From assembly GCA_905194315.1 (NCBI GenBank), contig CAJJRX010000006.1:1-64000 (forward strand): a stretch of 64,000 bases of DNA. The letters are read 5' to 3'. The notes beneath the pieces were generated by a model that worked only from the letters and a program-made list of their open reading frames with translations, did not search any database and was not told where the DNA came from. Position 1 is the first letter of the stretch; every line of letters begins with the position of its first letter. The position numbers and the translations under genes were made by a program. Below, in pieces: positions 34,673 through 42,739 of this stretch. The DNA comes from an uncultured Sutterella sp. (lineage in GTDB: Bacteria; Pseudomonadota; Gammaproteobacteria; Burkholderiales; Burkholderiaceae_F).

Positions 34673-35158
34673 ATGCAAAACGATCGCAAAGAACCCGTGA
34701 TTGATAAAGACGTTTATCAGCTCACCGACCGTGTCAGACTCACCTGGCGCGATGCCAGAGAACTGAGTCAGGAGACGCCCCCTGCCCCGCAGCCGGTCTC
34801 GCCGGCCGCTGTCAGTAAGCCCGCGGCTGATCCTCAGTCCGCCCCTGCTGCGCAGAGCCGGACAGAGCCGAAAACCCCTGCGGCCACGCTCAGAGCTCCG
34901 CTTACTGTCCCGCCGCAGAATCCGGAGGATGCCCCGCGTCAGGGCATACTGAGCGAAGAGCAGAAGGCTGAGCTCGTCAAGCGGCTTTCCGCTGAAATTG
35001 AGGCCACGGTCAGGCAGACGATTTCGGAGACACTCGAGCTCTCCCTCACCAATGCCATCTCACGTGTACGCTACGATATTGACCGCTCTCTGCAGTCCAT
35101 CATCAGTGCAGCTGTGAACCGTGAAGTCTCCAATTTCAATAAGGACAAGAACCTATAA
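34673..35158 (+). CDS. Hypothetical protein between holC and valS
   Basis: Protein of 161 residues that I do not recognise with confidence. A short conserved-looking N-terminus (VYQLTDRVRLTW) is followed by a Pro/Ala-rich disordered linker (about 35-95), then a helical C-terminal domain with many Glu/Ile/Ser residues (about 100-155). No signal peptide or membrane helix is seen. It is probably co-transcribed with holC; a terminator follows before valS. Confidence 0.7.
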   Translation: MQNDRKEPVIDKDVYQLTDRVRLTWRDARELSQETPPAPQPVSPAAVSKPAADPQSAPAAQSRTEPKTPAATLRAPLTVPPQNPEDAPRQGILSEEQKAELVKRLSAEIEATVRQTISETLELSLTNAISRVRYDIDRSLQSIISAAVNREVSNFNKDKNL

Positions 35159-35270
35159 AACCTGTACCGTCTCCCGGATTGTGCTCTCCGTCTCGCTGAA
35201 ACAGTTCAAAAAAACTGACGTCTGGCTTAAATCATGAGAAAATGAGAGATCTTCAGGAGACGTTTTCTGC

Positions 35271-35299
35271 AAAGACGTCCTGTGCGAGGACGTCTTTTG
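35271..35299 (+). terminator. Terminator upstream of valS
   Basis: AAAGACGTCC (35271-35280) pairs perfectly with GGACGTCTTT (35288-35297). It ends the holC transcript about 115 bases after the hypothetical gene. Confidence 0.8.
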
Positions 35300-35349
35300 C
35301 TTTGCATTTGCCTCAGCTGATGCAGGTCTCAGGTATTGAGGCCGGTTGC

Positions 35350-35375
35350 GGCATGGTGCGTGTGTGCACGATGCC
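35350..35375 (+). other. Hairpin in the valS leader
   Basis: GGCATGGTGC (35350-35359) pairs with GCACGATGCC (35366-35375) with one mismatch. It lies about 45 bases before the valS ATG, beyond the upstream terminator, and is not followed by a T-run. Confidence 0.4.
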
Positions 35376-35418
35376 TTCAGAAATTTATTAATAAAAACAT
35401 TACTGTCTGGAAATTATC

Positions 35419-38250
35419 ATGTCTGATACAACATCGGAACTCGCCAAAAGCTATGATCCCGGCGAAATTGAAGCCCGCTGGTATCCTGTCTGGGAAGAGC
35501 GCGGTTATTTCAGAGCCGGGCTTGATCCAAAGAAACCCAGCTTTGCCATCCAGTTGCCCCCGCCCAACATCACGGGCATTCTGCACATGGGGCACGCCTT
35601 CAACCAGACGGTGATGGACTCGCTTACCCGCTACTACCGCATGTCGGGCTACAACACCACCTGGATTCCGGGTACCGACCATGCCGGTATCGCCACACAG
35701 ATTGTGGTTGAACGCCGCCTCGAAAAAGAAGGTATTGATATCAAGAGCCTCACGCGCGAAGAGTTTGTCGCCAAAGTCTGGGAATGGCAGAAGTACTCCG
35801 GCGGCACGATTCTCTCCCAGATGCGCCGTCTCGGTGACAGTGTCGACTGGGACCGTCTGTATTTCACGATGAATGACAAACTGAGTAATGTTGTCATTGA
35901 AACCTTTGTCCGCCTGTATGAGGAAGGTCTCATCTACCGCGGCAACCGTCTGGTGAACTGGGACCCGAAACTGCAGAGTGCCGTTTCTGACCTTGAAGTG
36001 GAAAGTGAAGAGGCTGAAGGCTCGCTCTGGGAAATCCGCTATCCCGGCGCCGACGGCTCTGAAGGCGTGATCGTGGCCACAACCCGTCCGGAAACCCTCT
36101 TCGGCGACCAGGCAGTGGCTGTGAACCCGGAAGACGAACGTTACACACATCTTGTCGGCCAGCGCCTGAAACTGCCGCTCACCGACCGTGTGATTCCGGT
36201 GATTGCCGACAGCTACGTGGACCGTGAATTCGGTTCGGGCTGCGTGAAAATCACGCCTGCTCACGACTTCAACGACTTTGAAGTGGGCAAGCGTCATGAT
36301 CTGCCCTTACTCAATGTGCTTACCAAAACCGCCCGCATGAATGAGAATGTGCCGGCGAAGTACCAGGGTATGGACCGTTACGAGTGCCGCAAGGCAGTTG
36401 TGACCGACCTCGAGGCTGCCGGTCTGCTGGTGTCCGTAAAAAAACATGTGCACATGGTTCCCCGTGTCGCCCGTACCGGTGAGATCGTCGAACCGATGCT
36501 CTCCGAGCAGTGGTATATGGCCATGAGCAAACCGGCTCCCGAAGGCAGCCGTTATCCCGGTCGCTCGATCGGTGAAATCGGTCTTGAAGCCGTCGAAAGC
36601 GGTGAAGTGAACATCTTCCCGAAAGAATGGCAGGGGGTGTACCGCCAGTGGCTGGAAAACATTCAGGACTGGTGTATCTCCCGTCAGCTTCTCTGGGGTC
36701 ACCAGATTCCCGCCTGGTATGACGAGCAGGGCAACGTTTATGTGGCCCGTTCCGAAGAGGAGGCTCAGGCCAAGGCCGGCGCCGGTGTGAAACTCACCCG
36801 TGATCCGGACGTGCTCGATACGTGGTACTCCTCCGCGCTCGTGCCCTTCTCCACCCTCGGCTGGCCCGCCCCCGAAGGTGATGAAAAGACAGCCTATGAC
36901 CTTTATCTGCCCAGCACCGTGCTGGTGACAGGCTATGACATCATCTTCTTCTGGGTCGCCCGCATGGTGATGATGACCAAGCACTTCACTGGTCGCGTGC
37001 CTTTCAGGAATGTGTACATCCACGGCCTTGTGCGTGACGCGGAAGGCAAGAAGATGTCCAAGTCCGAAGGCAATACGCTCGACCCGCTTGACATCATTCA
37101 GGGTATCGACCTTGAGTCGCTTGTGGTGAAGAACACCACCGGTCTGCGCCAGCCTGAAAAAGCGCCCAAGGTTGAGAAGAAACTGCGCAAGAACTACCCC
37201 GAAGGCATTGCCGCACACGGTGCGGACGCCCTGCGTTTCACGATGGCCGCCTATGCCACGCTCGGACGTAATGTCAACTTTGACCTCAAGCGCGCCGAAG
37301 GCTACCGTAACTTCTGCACCAAGCTCTGGAATGCCACCCGCTTCGTGCTGATGAACGTCGAAGGTGAGGACTGCGGCACCGGCGCTAATGCCGGCAAGCC
37401 GATGAGCTTCTCCTTTGTTGATGAGTGGATCCGTGACAGCCTCAAGCGCACTGTGGCGGAAGTCACGCAGGCCTTTGCCGACTACCGTCTTGACAATGCC
37501 GCCAACGCCATCTACTCGTTTGTCTGGAACGAATACTGCGACTGGTATCTCGAACTCGCCAAGGTTCAGCTCAAGGGCAGCGAAGAGCAGTGCCGGGCCA
37601 CCCGCTATACGCTGGTTACGGTGCTCGAAGAAGTGCTGCGTCTTGCTCACCCGATCATTCCGTTCATTACGGAAGAGCTCTGGCAGAAGGTGTCGGTGGT
37701 TGCCGGCACCCGTGATGCCGCCGAGCAGACCTCCATCATGGTGCAGGCCTACCCGGTCGCCGGTACGGCTGAAAACAGCGCTGCTCAGGACAAGATGACG
37801 ACGCTCAAGGCGATGATTGATGCCGTGCGCAATCTGCGCGGTGAAATGAAGCTCTCGCCCTCGGATCGTATTCCGCTTTACATCTCCGGTCCTGCCGCGC
37901 AGTGTGAAGAGGCCGCTCCGTACCTGCAGAGTCTTGCCCGCCTGGAAAATGTTGAACCGGTTGAGGACATCAATGCGGTCAATGAAGGTTCCATCGCACC
38001 GGTTTCCATTGTCGGAGAGTTCAAACTCATGCTCAATGTCAAGATTGACATTGCCGCTGAGCGTGACCGTCTCACCAAGGAAATCGAAGCCGTCGAGAAC
38101 GAAATCGCCAAGGCTGAACGTCAGCTCGCCAACGAGAACTTTGTTTCCCGTGCCCCGGCTGCCGTTGTCGAAGAACAGCGCCGCCGTCTCGCCGTTAACA
38201 CCGAACATCTGGGCAAACTCAGGGATCAGCTCGCCAAGCTGCCTGCCTGA
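35419..38250 (+). CDS. valS: Valyl-tRNA synthetase
   Basis: Class I aminoacyl-tRNA synthetase of 943 residues that charges tRNA-Val and edits mis-charged threonine. The HIGH-type motif is LHMGHAFNQ in the N-terminal part, the KMSKS motif is KKMSKSEGN, and the CP1 editing domain lies between them. The C-terminus is the expected coiled-coil tRNA-binding arm. No internal gaps or shifts were seen. Confidence 0.98.
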   Translation: MSDTTSELAKSYDPGEIEARWYPVWEERGYFRAGLDPKKPSFAIQLPPPNITGILHMGHAFNQTVMDSLTRYYRMSGYNTTWIPGTDHAGIATQIVVERRLEKEGIDIKSLTREEFVAKVWEWQKYSGGTILSQMRRLGDSVDWDRLYFTMNDKLSNVVIETFVRLYEEGLIYRGNRLVNWDPKLQSAVSDLEVESEEAEGSLWEIRYPGADGSEGVIVATTRPETLFGDQAVAVNPEDERYTHLVGQRLKLPLTDRVIPVIADSYVDREFGSGCVKITPAHDFNDFEVGKRHDLPLLNVLTKTARMNENVPAKYQGMDRYECRKAVVTDLEAAGLLVSVKKHVHMVPRVARTGEIVEPMLSEQWYMAMSKPAPEGSRYPGRSIGEIGLEAVESGEVNIFPKEWQGVYRQWLENIQDWCISRQLLWGHQIPAWYDEQGNVYVARSEEEAQAKAGAGVKLTRDPDVLDTWYSSALVPFSTLGWPAPEGDEKTAYDLYLPSTVLVTGYDIIFFWVARMVMMTKHFTGRVPFRNVYIHGLVRDAEGKKMSKSEGNTLDPLDIIQGIDLESLVVKNTTGLRQPEKAPKVEKKLRKNYPEGIAAHGADALRFTMAAYATLGRNVNFDLKRAEGYRNFCTKLWNATRFVLMNVEGEDCGTGANAGKPMSFSFVDEWIRDSLKRTVAEVTQAFADYRLDNAANAIYSFVWNEYCDWYLELAKVQLKGSEEQCRATRYTLVTVLEEVLRLAHPIIPFITEELWQKVSVVAGTRDAAEQTSIMVQAYPVAGTAENSAAQDKMTTLKAMIDAVRNLRGEMKLSPSDRIPLYISGPAAQCEEAAPYLQSLARLENVEPVEDINAVNEGSIAPVSIVGEFKLMLNVKIDIAAERDRLTKEIEAVENEIAKAERQLANENFVSRAPAAVVEEQRRRLAVNTEHLGKLRDQLAKLPA

Positions 38251-38276
38251 TAGCACAGTCAGCCGTTAAAACGGAC

Positions 38277-38325
38277 AAAAGCCCCGGAAGAATTGTCAAG
38301 TCTTTCTTCCGAGGCTTTTTTGTTT
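38277..38325 (+). terminator. Terminator after valS
   Basis: AAAAGCCCCGGAAGAA pairs with TTCTTCCGAGGCTTTT (one mismatch), followed by T residues. Confidence 0.85.
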
Positions 38326-38432
38326 AATGTCATAGAAGTGATCTTCCGCTTTACGGGTTTAGTTGCGATAATGGAAGTAACCTCTCATCACTCTCTGGAG
38401 AGGCAGCACTACACTCGATAAGGAGATTTCCC

Positions 38433-38732
38433 ATGACTACTGTGGACATCATTATTGAGGCAATCGAGAAAGGACAGAGTATTTCTTTCGGCTATCACGG
38501 CTTTGAGAGAACTGTGTCCCCCTATCTTTGTGGCCTTACCCCGAAAAACGAGATCAAGATGATCGGCTGGCAGACTGACGGCGGCAGCAATTCCGGGGTG
38601 GTTTTCAAACTCCGCTATTTCACCGTTGCCGACATCCTCGGTCCCACGCTCTCCGATGCTCCCTACACGGAACCCACTCCCGAACACAAAGAACTCTATT
38701 CCCAATTCACCAAAATCTATGCGCAGCGTTAA
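38433..38732 (+). CDS. Small hypothetical protein, possibly WYL-like
   Basis: Protein of 99 residues. The pattern ISFGYHGFERTVSPY, then GLTPKNEIKMIGWQ, GGSNSG and a final DIL resembles a family of short stand-alone proteins distantly related to WYL sensor domains. The assignment is tentative. It has no DNA-binding part. AAGGAG lies upstream of the ATG, and a terminator follows. Confidence 0.7.
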   Translation: MTTVDIIIEAIEKGQSISFGYHGFERTVSPYLCGLTPKNEIKMIGWQTDGGSNSGVVFKLRYFTVADILGPTLSDAPYTEPTPEHKELYSQFTKIYAQR

Positions 38733-38784
38733 CGTCTGAGTGACTGCAGCTGCAGGCGTGCCTGCGCAATCGATGAAAAATCCG

Positions 38785-38817
38785 AGAGCAGCGTTCCTGG
38801 CCGGGGCGCTGCTTTAT
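38785..38817 (+). terminator. Terminator after the small hypothetical gene
   Basis: AGCAGCG (38785-38791) pairs with CGCTGCT (38805-38811), followed by TTATTTTG. Confidence 0.7.
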
Positions 38818-38834
38818 TTTGTCTCTTCAAGACA

Positions 38835-38885
38835 TAAAAAATACGCAGACCTGCGGGCGGCTGATGCGCCGGCAATGTCTGCGTA
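38835..38885 (-). terminator. Terminator of the AGCS symporter gene
   Basis: TACGCAGAC (38842-38850) pairs with GTCTGCGTA (38877-38885); read on the minus strand a T-run follows (A-run 38836-38841). A second strong hairpin, AGGTGCCG/CGGCACCT (38901-38925), lies between it and the gene. Confidence 0.7.
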
Positions 38886-38933
38886 CGGTCTTTTTCACTG
38901 AGGTGCCGCGGTCCCGGCGGCACCTCACAAGCG

Positions 38934-40439
38934 TTACTCCGGATTCTTCGGGTCGATCCCCGTCAGGTTGTCCACACCGGAACGCTCTTCCACCGAGAGG
39001 TTGCTTTCTGCACGGCCGCCTTCCCAGTAATCAGCATGGGCAATACCCAGATTTTCCGGGTGAAACACCGGATTGAGTCCGCGGGCCTTCTGCTCTTCAT
39101 AGTCCTTGAGTGCCTTCAGTGCGACCCCCTGCAGCAGCAGAATAGCGATCACGTTAGACCAGGCCATCATCCCGACACCGACGTCAGCCATCGACCAGAT
39201 CAGGGTCGAGGAGCGCACTGCACCGAAGGTCACCGTCACAATGAAGACTGCCTTGCAGAGCGTCATCAGAATCGGCTTTTTGAGATAACGGTTCAGATAG
39301 GCCACATTGGTTTCAGCCATGTAGTAGTAGCCGAGAATCGTTGTAAAGGCGAAGAAGAAAATCGTAATGCCGATAAAGGGACTGCCCCAGCCCGGCATCA
39401 CCTCGTTAATGGCCATCTGTGTGTAGACAGGACCCGCATCAACGCCGGGCAGATTATTGAGAATCACCTTGCCGTTTTCACCGATAACGTTAAAGCAGCC
39501 GGTCATGATGATCATGAAACCGGTGGCCGAACACACAAACAGCGTGTCGATATACACAGAGAATGCCTGAACAAGACCCTGCTTGGTCGGATGAGACACT
39601 GCCGCAGCCGAAGAGGCGTGCGGAGCCGTCCCCTGACCGGCCTCGTTGGAATAGATACCGCGCTTGACACCCCAGCTGATCGCAGCGCCCATCATGCCGC
39701 CCGTGAGCGAGTCAAAACCGAAGGCACTCGAAAAGATCAGAGAGATCACATCAGGGATCTGACGGTAGTTGAGACCGATGATCACGATGGCGACAATGAT
39801 GTAGGCCTGTGCCATGAAGGGCACAACGATCGTCGCAAAGTTGGCGATACGGCGCAGACCGCCGACAATCACAAAGGTCAGGATGGAGCCGATAATGGCG
39901 GCCGTGACCACATGCGGGATACGGAAGGCTTCAAACCAGGCGGCGGCAATCGAGTTGCTCTGCACCCCCGGACAGAAGAAAACGGAAGCCAGAATCGTAA
40001 TGATGGAAAACGCCCAGGCAAAGAACTTGTTCTGCAGGCCGCGTTCAATATAAAACGCCGGACCGCCACGGTACTGACCTTCAATACGTTCCTTGTACAC
40101 CTGACCGAGAGTCGATTCAACGAATGCGGAGGATGCGCCCAAGAAGGCCATCATCCACATCCAGAACAGTGCGCCAGGACCCCCGAAACAGATTGCTGTT
40201 GCTACCCCTGCGATATTGCCCGTACCGACACGGCCTGCCAGCGTCAGGCTCAGTGCCTGAAAACTTGAGAGACCGATTTCCCCTTCTCTCTTCTGAAAGA
40301 GAAGACGCCACATTTCAGGAATCATGCGCAACTGCACAAATCTTGTGCGAATAGAGAACAGCAAGCCGGCGCACAGGCACAGTCCCACGAGTACCGGGGA
40401 CCAGATAATGCTGTTGATATAGTCAACAAACTCTAACAT
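38934..40439 (-). CDS. Alanine/glycine:cation symporter (AGCS family)
   Basis: Sodium-coupled amino-acid permease of 501 residues with about 11 membrane helices, inner membrane. Motifs include GRVGTGNIAGVATAI and the AGCS segment SNEAGQGTAPHASSAA. Family members (AlsT, DagA, YaaJ) carry alanine, glycine or related amino acids; substrate here is not determined. It is downstream of argH on the same strand but separated by a terminator pair, so it likely has its own promoter. Confidence 0.93.
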   Translation of the reverse strand: MLEFVDYINSIIWSPVLVGLCLCAGLLFSIRTRFVQLRMIPEMWRLLFQKREGEIGLSSFQALSLTLAGRVGTGNIAGVATAICFGGPGALFWMWMMAFLGASSAFVESTLGQVYKERIEGQYRGGPAFYIERGLQNKFFAWAFSIITILASVFFCPGVQSNSIAAAWFEAFRIPHVVTAAIIGSILTFVIVGGLRRIANFATIVVPFMAQAYIIVAIVIIGLNYRQIPDVISLIFSSAFGFDSLTGGMMGAAISWGVKRGIYSNEAGQGTAPHASSAAAVSHPTKQGLVQAFSVYIDTLFVCSATGFMIIMTGCFNVIGENGKVILNNLPGVDAGPVYTQMAINEVMPGWGSPFIGITIFFFAFTTILGYYYMAETNVAYLNRYLKKPILMTLCKAVFIVTVTFGAVRSSTLIWSMADVGVGMMAWSNVIAILLLQGVALKALKDYEEQKARGLNPVFHPENLGIAHADYWEGGRAESNLSVEERSGVDNLTGIDPKNPE

Positions 40440-40548
40440 AGCAAACCTAGCTGAATGTAAGGGTAGTAGTAGGCAAGAGCGGTGCTGTTGGGGACACCGT
40501 CTCTCGGGTGAGTAAAGGCATGAGGAAAAGTGTACCTTTAAGAAACAA

Positions 40549-40573
40549 AAAAGTCCGATGAGCTCGGACTTTT
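40549..40573 (-). terminator. Terminator after argH
   Basis: AAAAGTCCGA (40549-40558) pairs perfectly with TCGGACTTTT (40564-40573); on the minus strand it ends in a T-run. Confidence 0.85.
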
Positions 40574-40577
40574 GTTA

Positions 40578-40615
40578 AAGGAGCCCGCCGGGCCTTACGC
40601 CCGGTCAAGCTCCTT
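40578..40615 (-). other. Second hairpin just after argH
   Basis: AAGGAGC (40578-40584) pairs with GCTCCTT (40609-40615), with an inner CCGGGC/GCCCGG stem. It lies directly after the argH stop, before the T-rich terminator, and may protect the 3' end. Confidence 0.55.
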
Positions 40616-40627
40616 AAGTCAAAACGC

Positions 40628-42055
40628 TTATGCCTTTACGCGTTCTGCAATAATACCCTTCCAGCGCTGAACCTGATAGCGGACCTGATCAGGTGCGGTG
40701 CCGCCCAGGTGATTACGCGCCTTGACAGAACCTTCAAGCGTGAGCACGGCATAGACATCATCACCGATAACGTCGGAGAAGCTCTTGAGCACATCAAGCG
40801 GAAGTTCTTCAAGGCCGCATTCACGATCGGCAGCCGCACGCACAACCTGACCCACAATGTCATGGGCGGTACGGAAAGGCACACCGTGACGCACGAGGTA
40901 GTCGGCAAGGTCAGTGGCGGTCGGGAAACCGGCCTGGCAGGCGGCAAGCATCGCCTTGGGCTGGGGTTCCACACCGGCCATCATGTCACAGAAGGCACGC
41001 AGTGTGTCCTTGACCGTATCAATGGCGTCAAAAACCGGTTCCTTGTCTTCCTGGAAGTCCTTGTTATAGGCAAGCGGCGTACCCTTCATCACCGTCAGCA
41101 GGCTGATCAGGTCACCGTATACACGGCCCGTTTTGCCGCGGGCGGTTTCAGGAACGTCCGGATTCTTCTTCTGCGGCATGATCGAGGAGCCGGTTGTGAA
41201 ACGGTCCGGCAGCTTCACAAAGCCGAAACGCTGGCTCATCCAGATGATAAGTTCTTCCGAGAGACGGGAGATGTGCATCATGATCAGCGCAGCAGCCGAG
41301 CAGAACTCGAGCGCGAAATCGCGGTCGGAAACAGCATCGAGCGAATTCTGGGCAACCGCTTCAAAACCGAGCAGGGACGCGGAGTATTCACGGTCAATCG
41401 GATAGGTGGTACCGGCGAGCGCGGCAGCACCGAGCGGGGAACGGTTCAGACGGCGGCGCAGATCGAGCAGACGTTCGCGGTCGCGGTCAAACATTTCCAC
41501 ATAGGCCAGCATATGGTGACCGAAGGTCACGGGCTGGGCAACCTGCAGATGGGTAAAGCCGGGCATGATCACGTCAGCGCCGCGTTCGGCCTGAGCAACC
41601 AGAACCTCCTGCAGGTGTTCAAGACGTTCGACGATCACATCAAGTTCGCTGCGAAGGTACAGGCGGATATCGGTGGCCACCTGGTCGTTACGGGAACGGC
41701 CGGTATGCAGACGCTTGCCGGCGTCACCGATCAGGGCGGTCAGGCGTGCTTCAATGTTGAGATGCACATCTTCCAGTTCGAGCTGCCACTCAAAAGTGCC
41801 GGCTTCAATTTCAGAGCGGATCTGTGCCATCCCGGCACGAATATCTTCAAGATCCTTATTGGAAATCACGCCAACTTTCGCGAGCATGGCCGCATGTGCC
41901 AGCGAGCCGTCAATATCGGCCATGGCCATGCGCTTGTCAAAGTCAACGCTTGCCGTGTAACGCAGCACAAAGGCGTCCACCGGTTCAGAGAAACGGCCCG
42001 ACCAGACCTTTTTCTTGGCGTGCAGAGGATCGTTGGAATTATCACCAGTTGTCAT
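40628..42055 (-). CDS. argH: Argininosuccinate lyase
   Basis: Last step of arginine synthesis: splits argininosuccinate into arginine and fumarate; 475 residues, cytoplasmic tetramer. The superfamily signature GSSIMPQKKNPD is present with the catalytic Ser loop, along with TGRSRNDQVATD. The ATG at 42055 is preferred because GGAG of the codons just before it forms the Shine-Dalgarno; the in-frame ATG at 42067 overlaps that site. Upstream is divergent to the tRNA cluster. Confidence 0.96.
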   Translation of the reverse strand: MTTGDNSNDPLHAKKKVWSGRFSEPVDAFVLRYTASVDFDKRMAMADIDGSLAHAAMLAKVGVISNKDLEDIRAGMAQIRSEIEAGTFEWQLELEDVHLNIEARLTALIGDAGKRLHTGRSRNDQVATDIRLYLRSELDVIVERLEHLQEVLVAQAERGADVIMPGFTHLQVAQPVTFGHHMLAYVEMFDRDRERLLDLRRRLNRSPLGAAALAGTTYPIDREYSASLLGFEAVAQNSLDAVSDRDFALEFCSAAALIMMHISRLSEELIIWMSQRFGFVKLPDRFTTGSSIMPQKKNPDVPETARGKTGRVYGDLISLLTVMKGTPLAYNKDFQEDKEPVFDAIDTVKDTLRAFCDMMAGVEPQPKAMLAACQAGFPTATDLADYLVRHGVPFRTAHDIVGQVVRAAADRECGLEELPLDVLKSFSDVIGDDVYAVLTLEGSVKARNHLGGTAPDQVRYQVQRWKGIIAERVKA

Positions 42056-42190
42056 AGTTTTCTCCATAAAGAGGGGAGGTGTGGAGTTAACAAAATCAGA
42101 TTATTTTAATCGCTCTTGCCTGAACCTTGTTTTATTAGGCCGCAAAAATCACACAGACAGGCTAGCCGGATGGTTTTCCGGAATCCGCAC

Positions 42191-42219
42191 TTTGCAAACG
42201 GACGGCTTTCGTGTAGAAT
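42191..42219 (+). promoter_or_regulatory. Promoter of the tRNA-Pro/Arg/His cluster
   Basis: A good -10 hexamer TAGAAT lies at 42214-42219 with a weaker TTGCAA-like -35 about 16 bases upstream. Transcription would begin near 42226, five bases before tRNA-Pro. Confidence 0.6.
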
Positions 42220-42230
42220 TCAATCTCTCA

Positions 42231-42307
42231 CGGGGTGTAGCGCAGTCTGGTAGCGCGTCTGCTTTGGGAGCAGAATGTCGGGAGTTCGAATCTCTTCACC
42301 CCGACCA
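42231..42307 (+). tRNA. tRNA-Pro (TGG anticodon)
   Basis: The 77-base cloverleaf has acceptor CGGGGTG pairing with CACCCCG and an encoded CCA. The anticodon loop TTTGGGA gives TGG, reading CCA. Confidence 0.95.
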
Positions 42308-42341
42308 GGAATTTTTTTTCACGGTTTCGCTCGACATTCAC

Positions 42342-42418
42342 CTGCCCGTAGCTCAGTCGGATAGAGCATCTGCCTTCTAAGCAGAGGGTCACAGGTTCGA
42401 TTCCTGTCGGGCAGGCCA
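42342..42418 (+). tRNA. tRNA-Arg (TCT anticodon)
   Basis: The acceptor CTGCCCG pairs perfectly with CGGGCAG, discriminator G and encoded CCA follow. The anticodon loop CTTCTAA gives TCT, reading AGA. Confidence 0.94.
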
Positions 42419-42436
42419 CGCATACAGATTTGCGAT

Positions 42437-42513
42437 GGTGGGAATAGCTCAGCTGGTAGAGTCCCGGATTGTGATTCCGGTTGTCGTGGGTTCGAGTCCC
42501 ATTTCCCACCCCA
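42437..42513 (+). tRNA. tRNA-His (GTG anticodon)
   Basis: The acceptor GTGGGAA pairs with TTCCCAC. The extra G at -1 (42437) faces discriminator C73, the histidine identity element, and CCA is encoded. The anticodon loop TTGTGAT gives GTG. Confidence 0.95.
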
Positions 42514-42524
42514 TCTGATTTCAG

Positions 42525-42562
42525 AAAACCTCCACAGCCCGCAGGCGCTGTGGAGGTTTTTT
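42525..42562 (+). terminator. Terminator of the tRNA cluster
   Basis: AAAACCTCCACAGC (42525-42538) pairs perfectly with GCTGTGGAGGTTTT (42547-42560), continuing into T residues. Confidence 0.88.
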
Positions 42563-42602
42563 GCTGTCTGCTCCGCCTCCTCCGGTTTTCAGCCGTGCAG
42601 CC

Positions 42603-42637
42603 TGCACTGCATTGCACTGCACTGCACTGCACTGCAC
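42603..42637. repeat. Pentanucleotide tandem repeat (TGCAC) x7
   Basis: Seven consecutive 5-base units of TGCAC, the second varying as TGCAT. It lies in the gap between the tRNA terminator and the DUF4026-like gene, about 100 bases before that gene's ATG. Confidence 0.9.
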
Positions 42638-42674
42638 GGACACAGACGTCAGAGGCCAAAAATCCTTAAAAAAA

Positions 42675-42695
42675 ACAGGAAATTATTTTTCCTGT
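42675..42695. promoter_or_regulatory. Perfect 8-base inverted repeat at the promoter of the DUF4026-like gene
   Basis: ACAGGAAA (42675-42682) and TTTCCTGT (42688-42695) are perfect arms around a 5-base centre. A possible extended -10 (TGTGATATGCT) begins at the right arm, so the repeat covers the -35 region. It is a candidate operator. Confidence 0.45.
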
Positions 42696-42739
42696 GATAT
42701 GCTCTCTGTAAGACCGAAAATACAGGAGGACTAATCACC

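Noticed and set aside
35271..35375. T-box riboswitch controlling valS
   Set aside because: T-boxes are Gram-positive elements, and no T-box sequence or specifier loop is visible; the first hairpin is a plain terminator.
42597..42640. CRISPR array or mobile-element end
   Set aside because: The repeat unit is only 5 bases without spacers; it is a simple tandem repeat.
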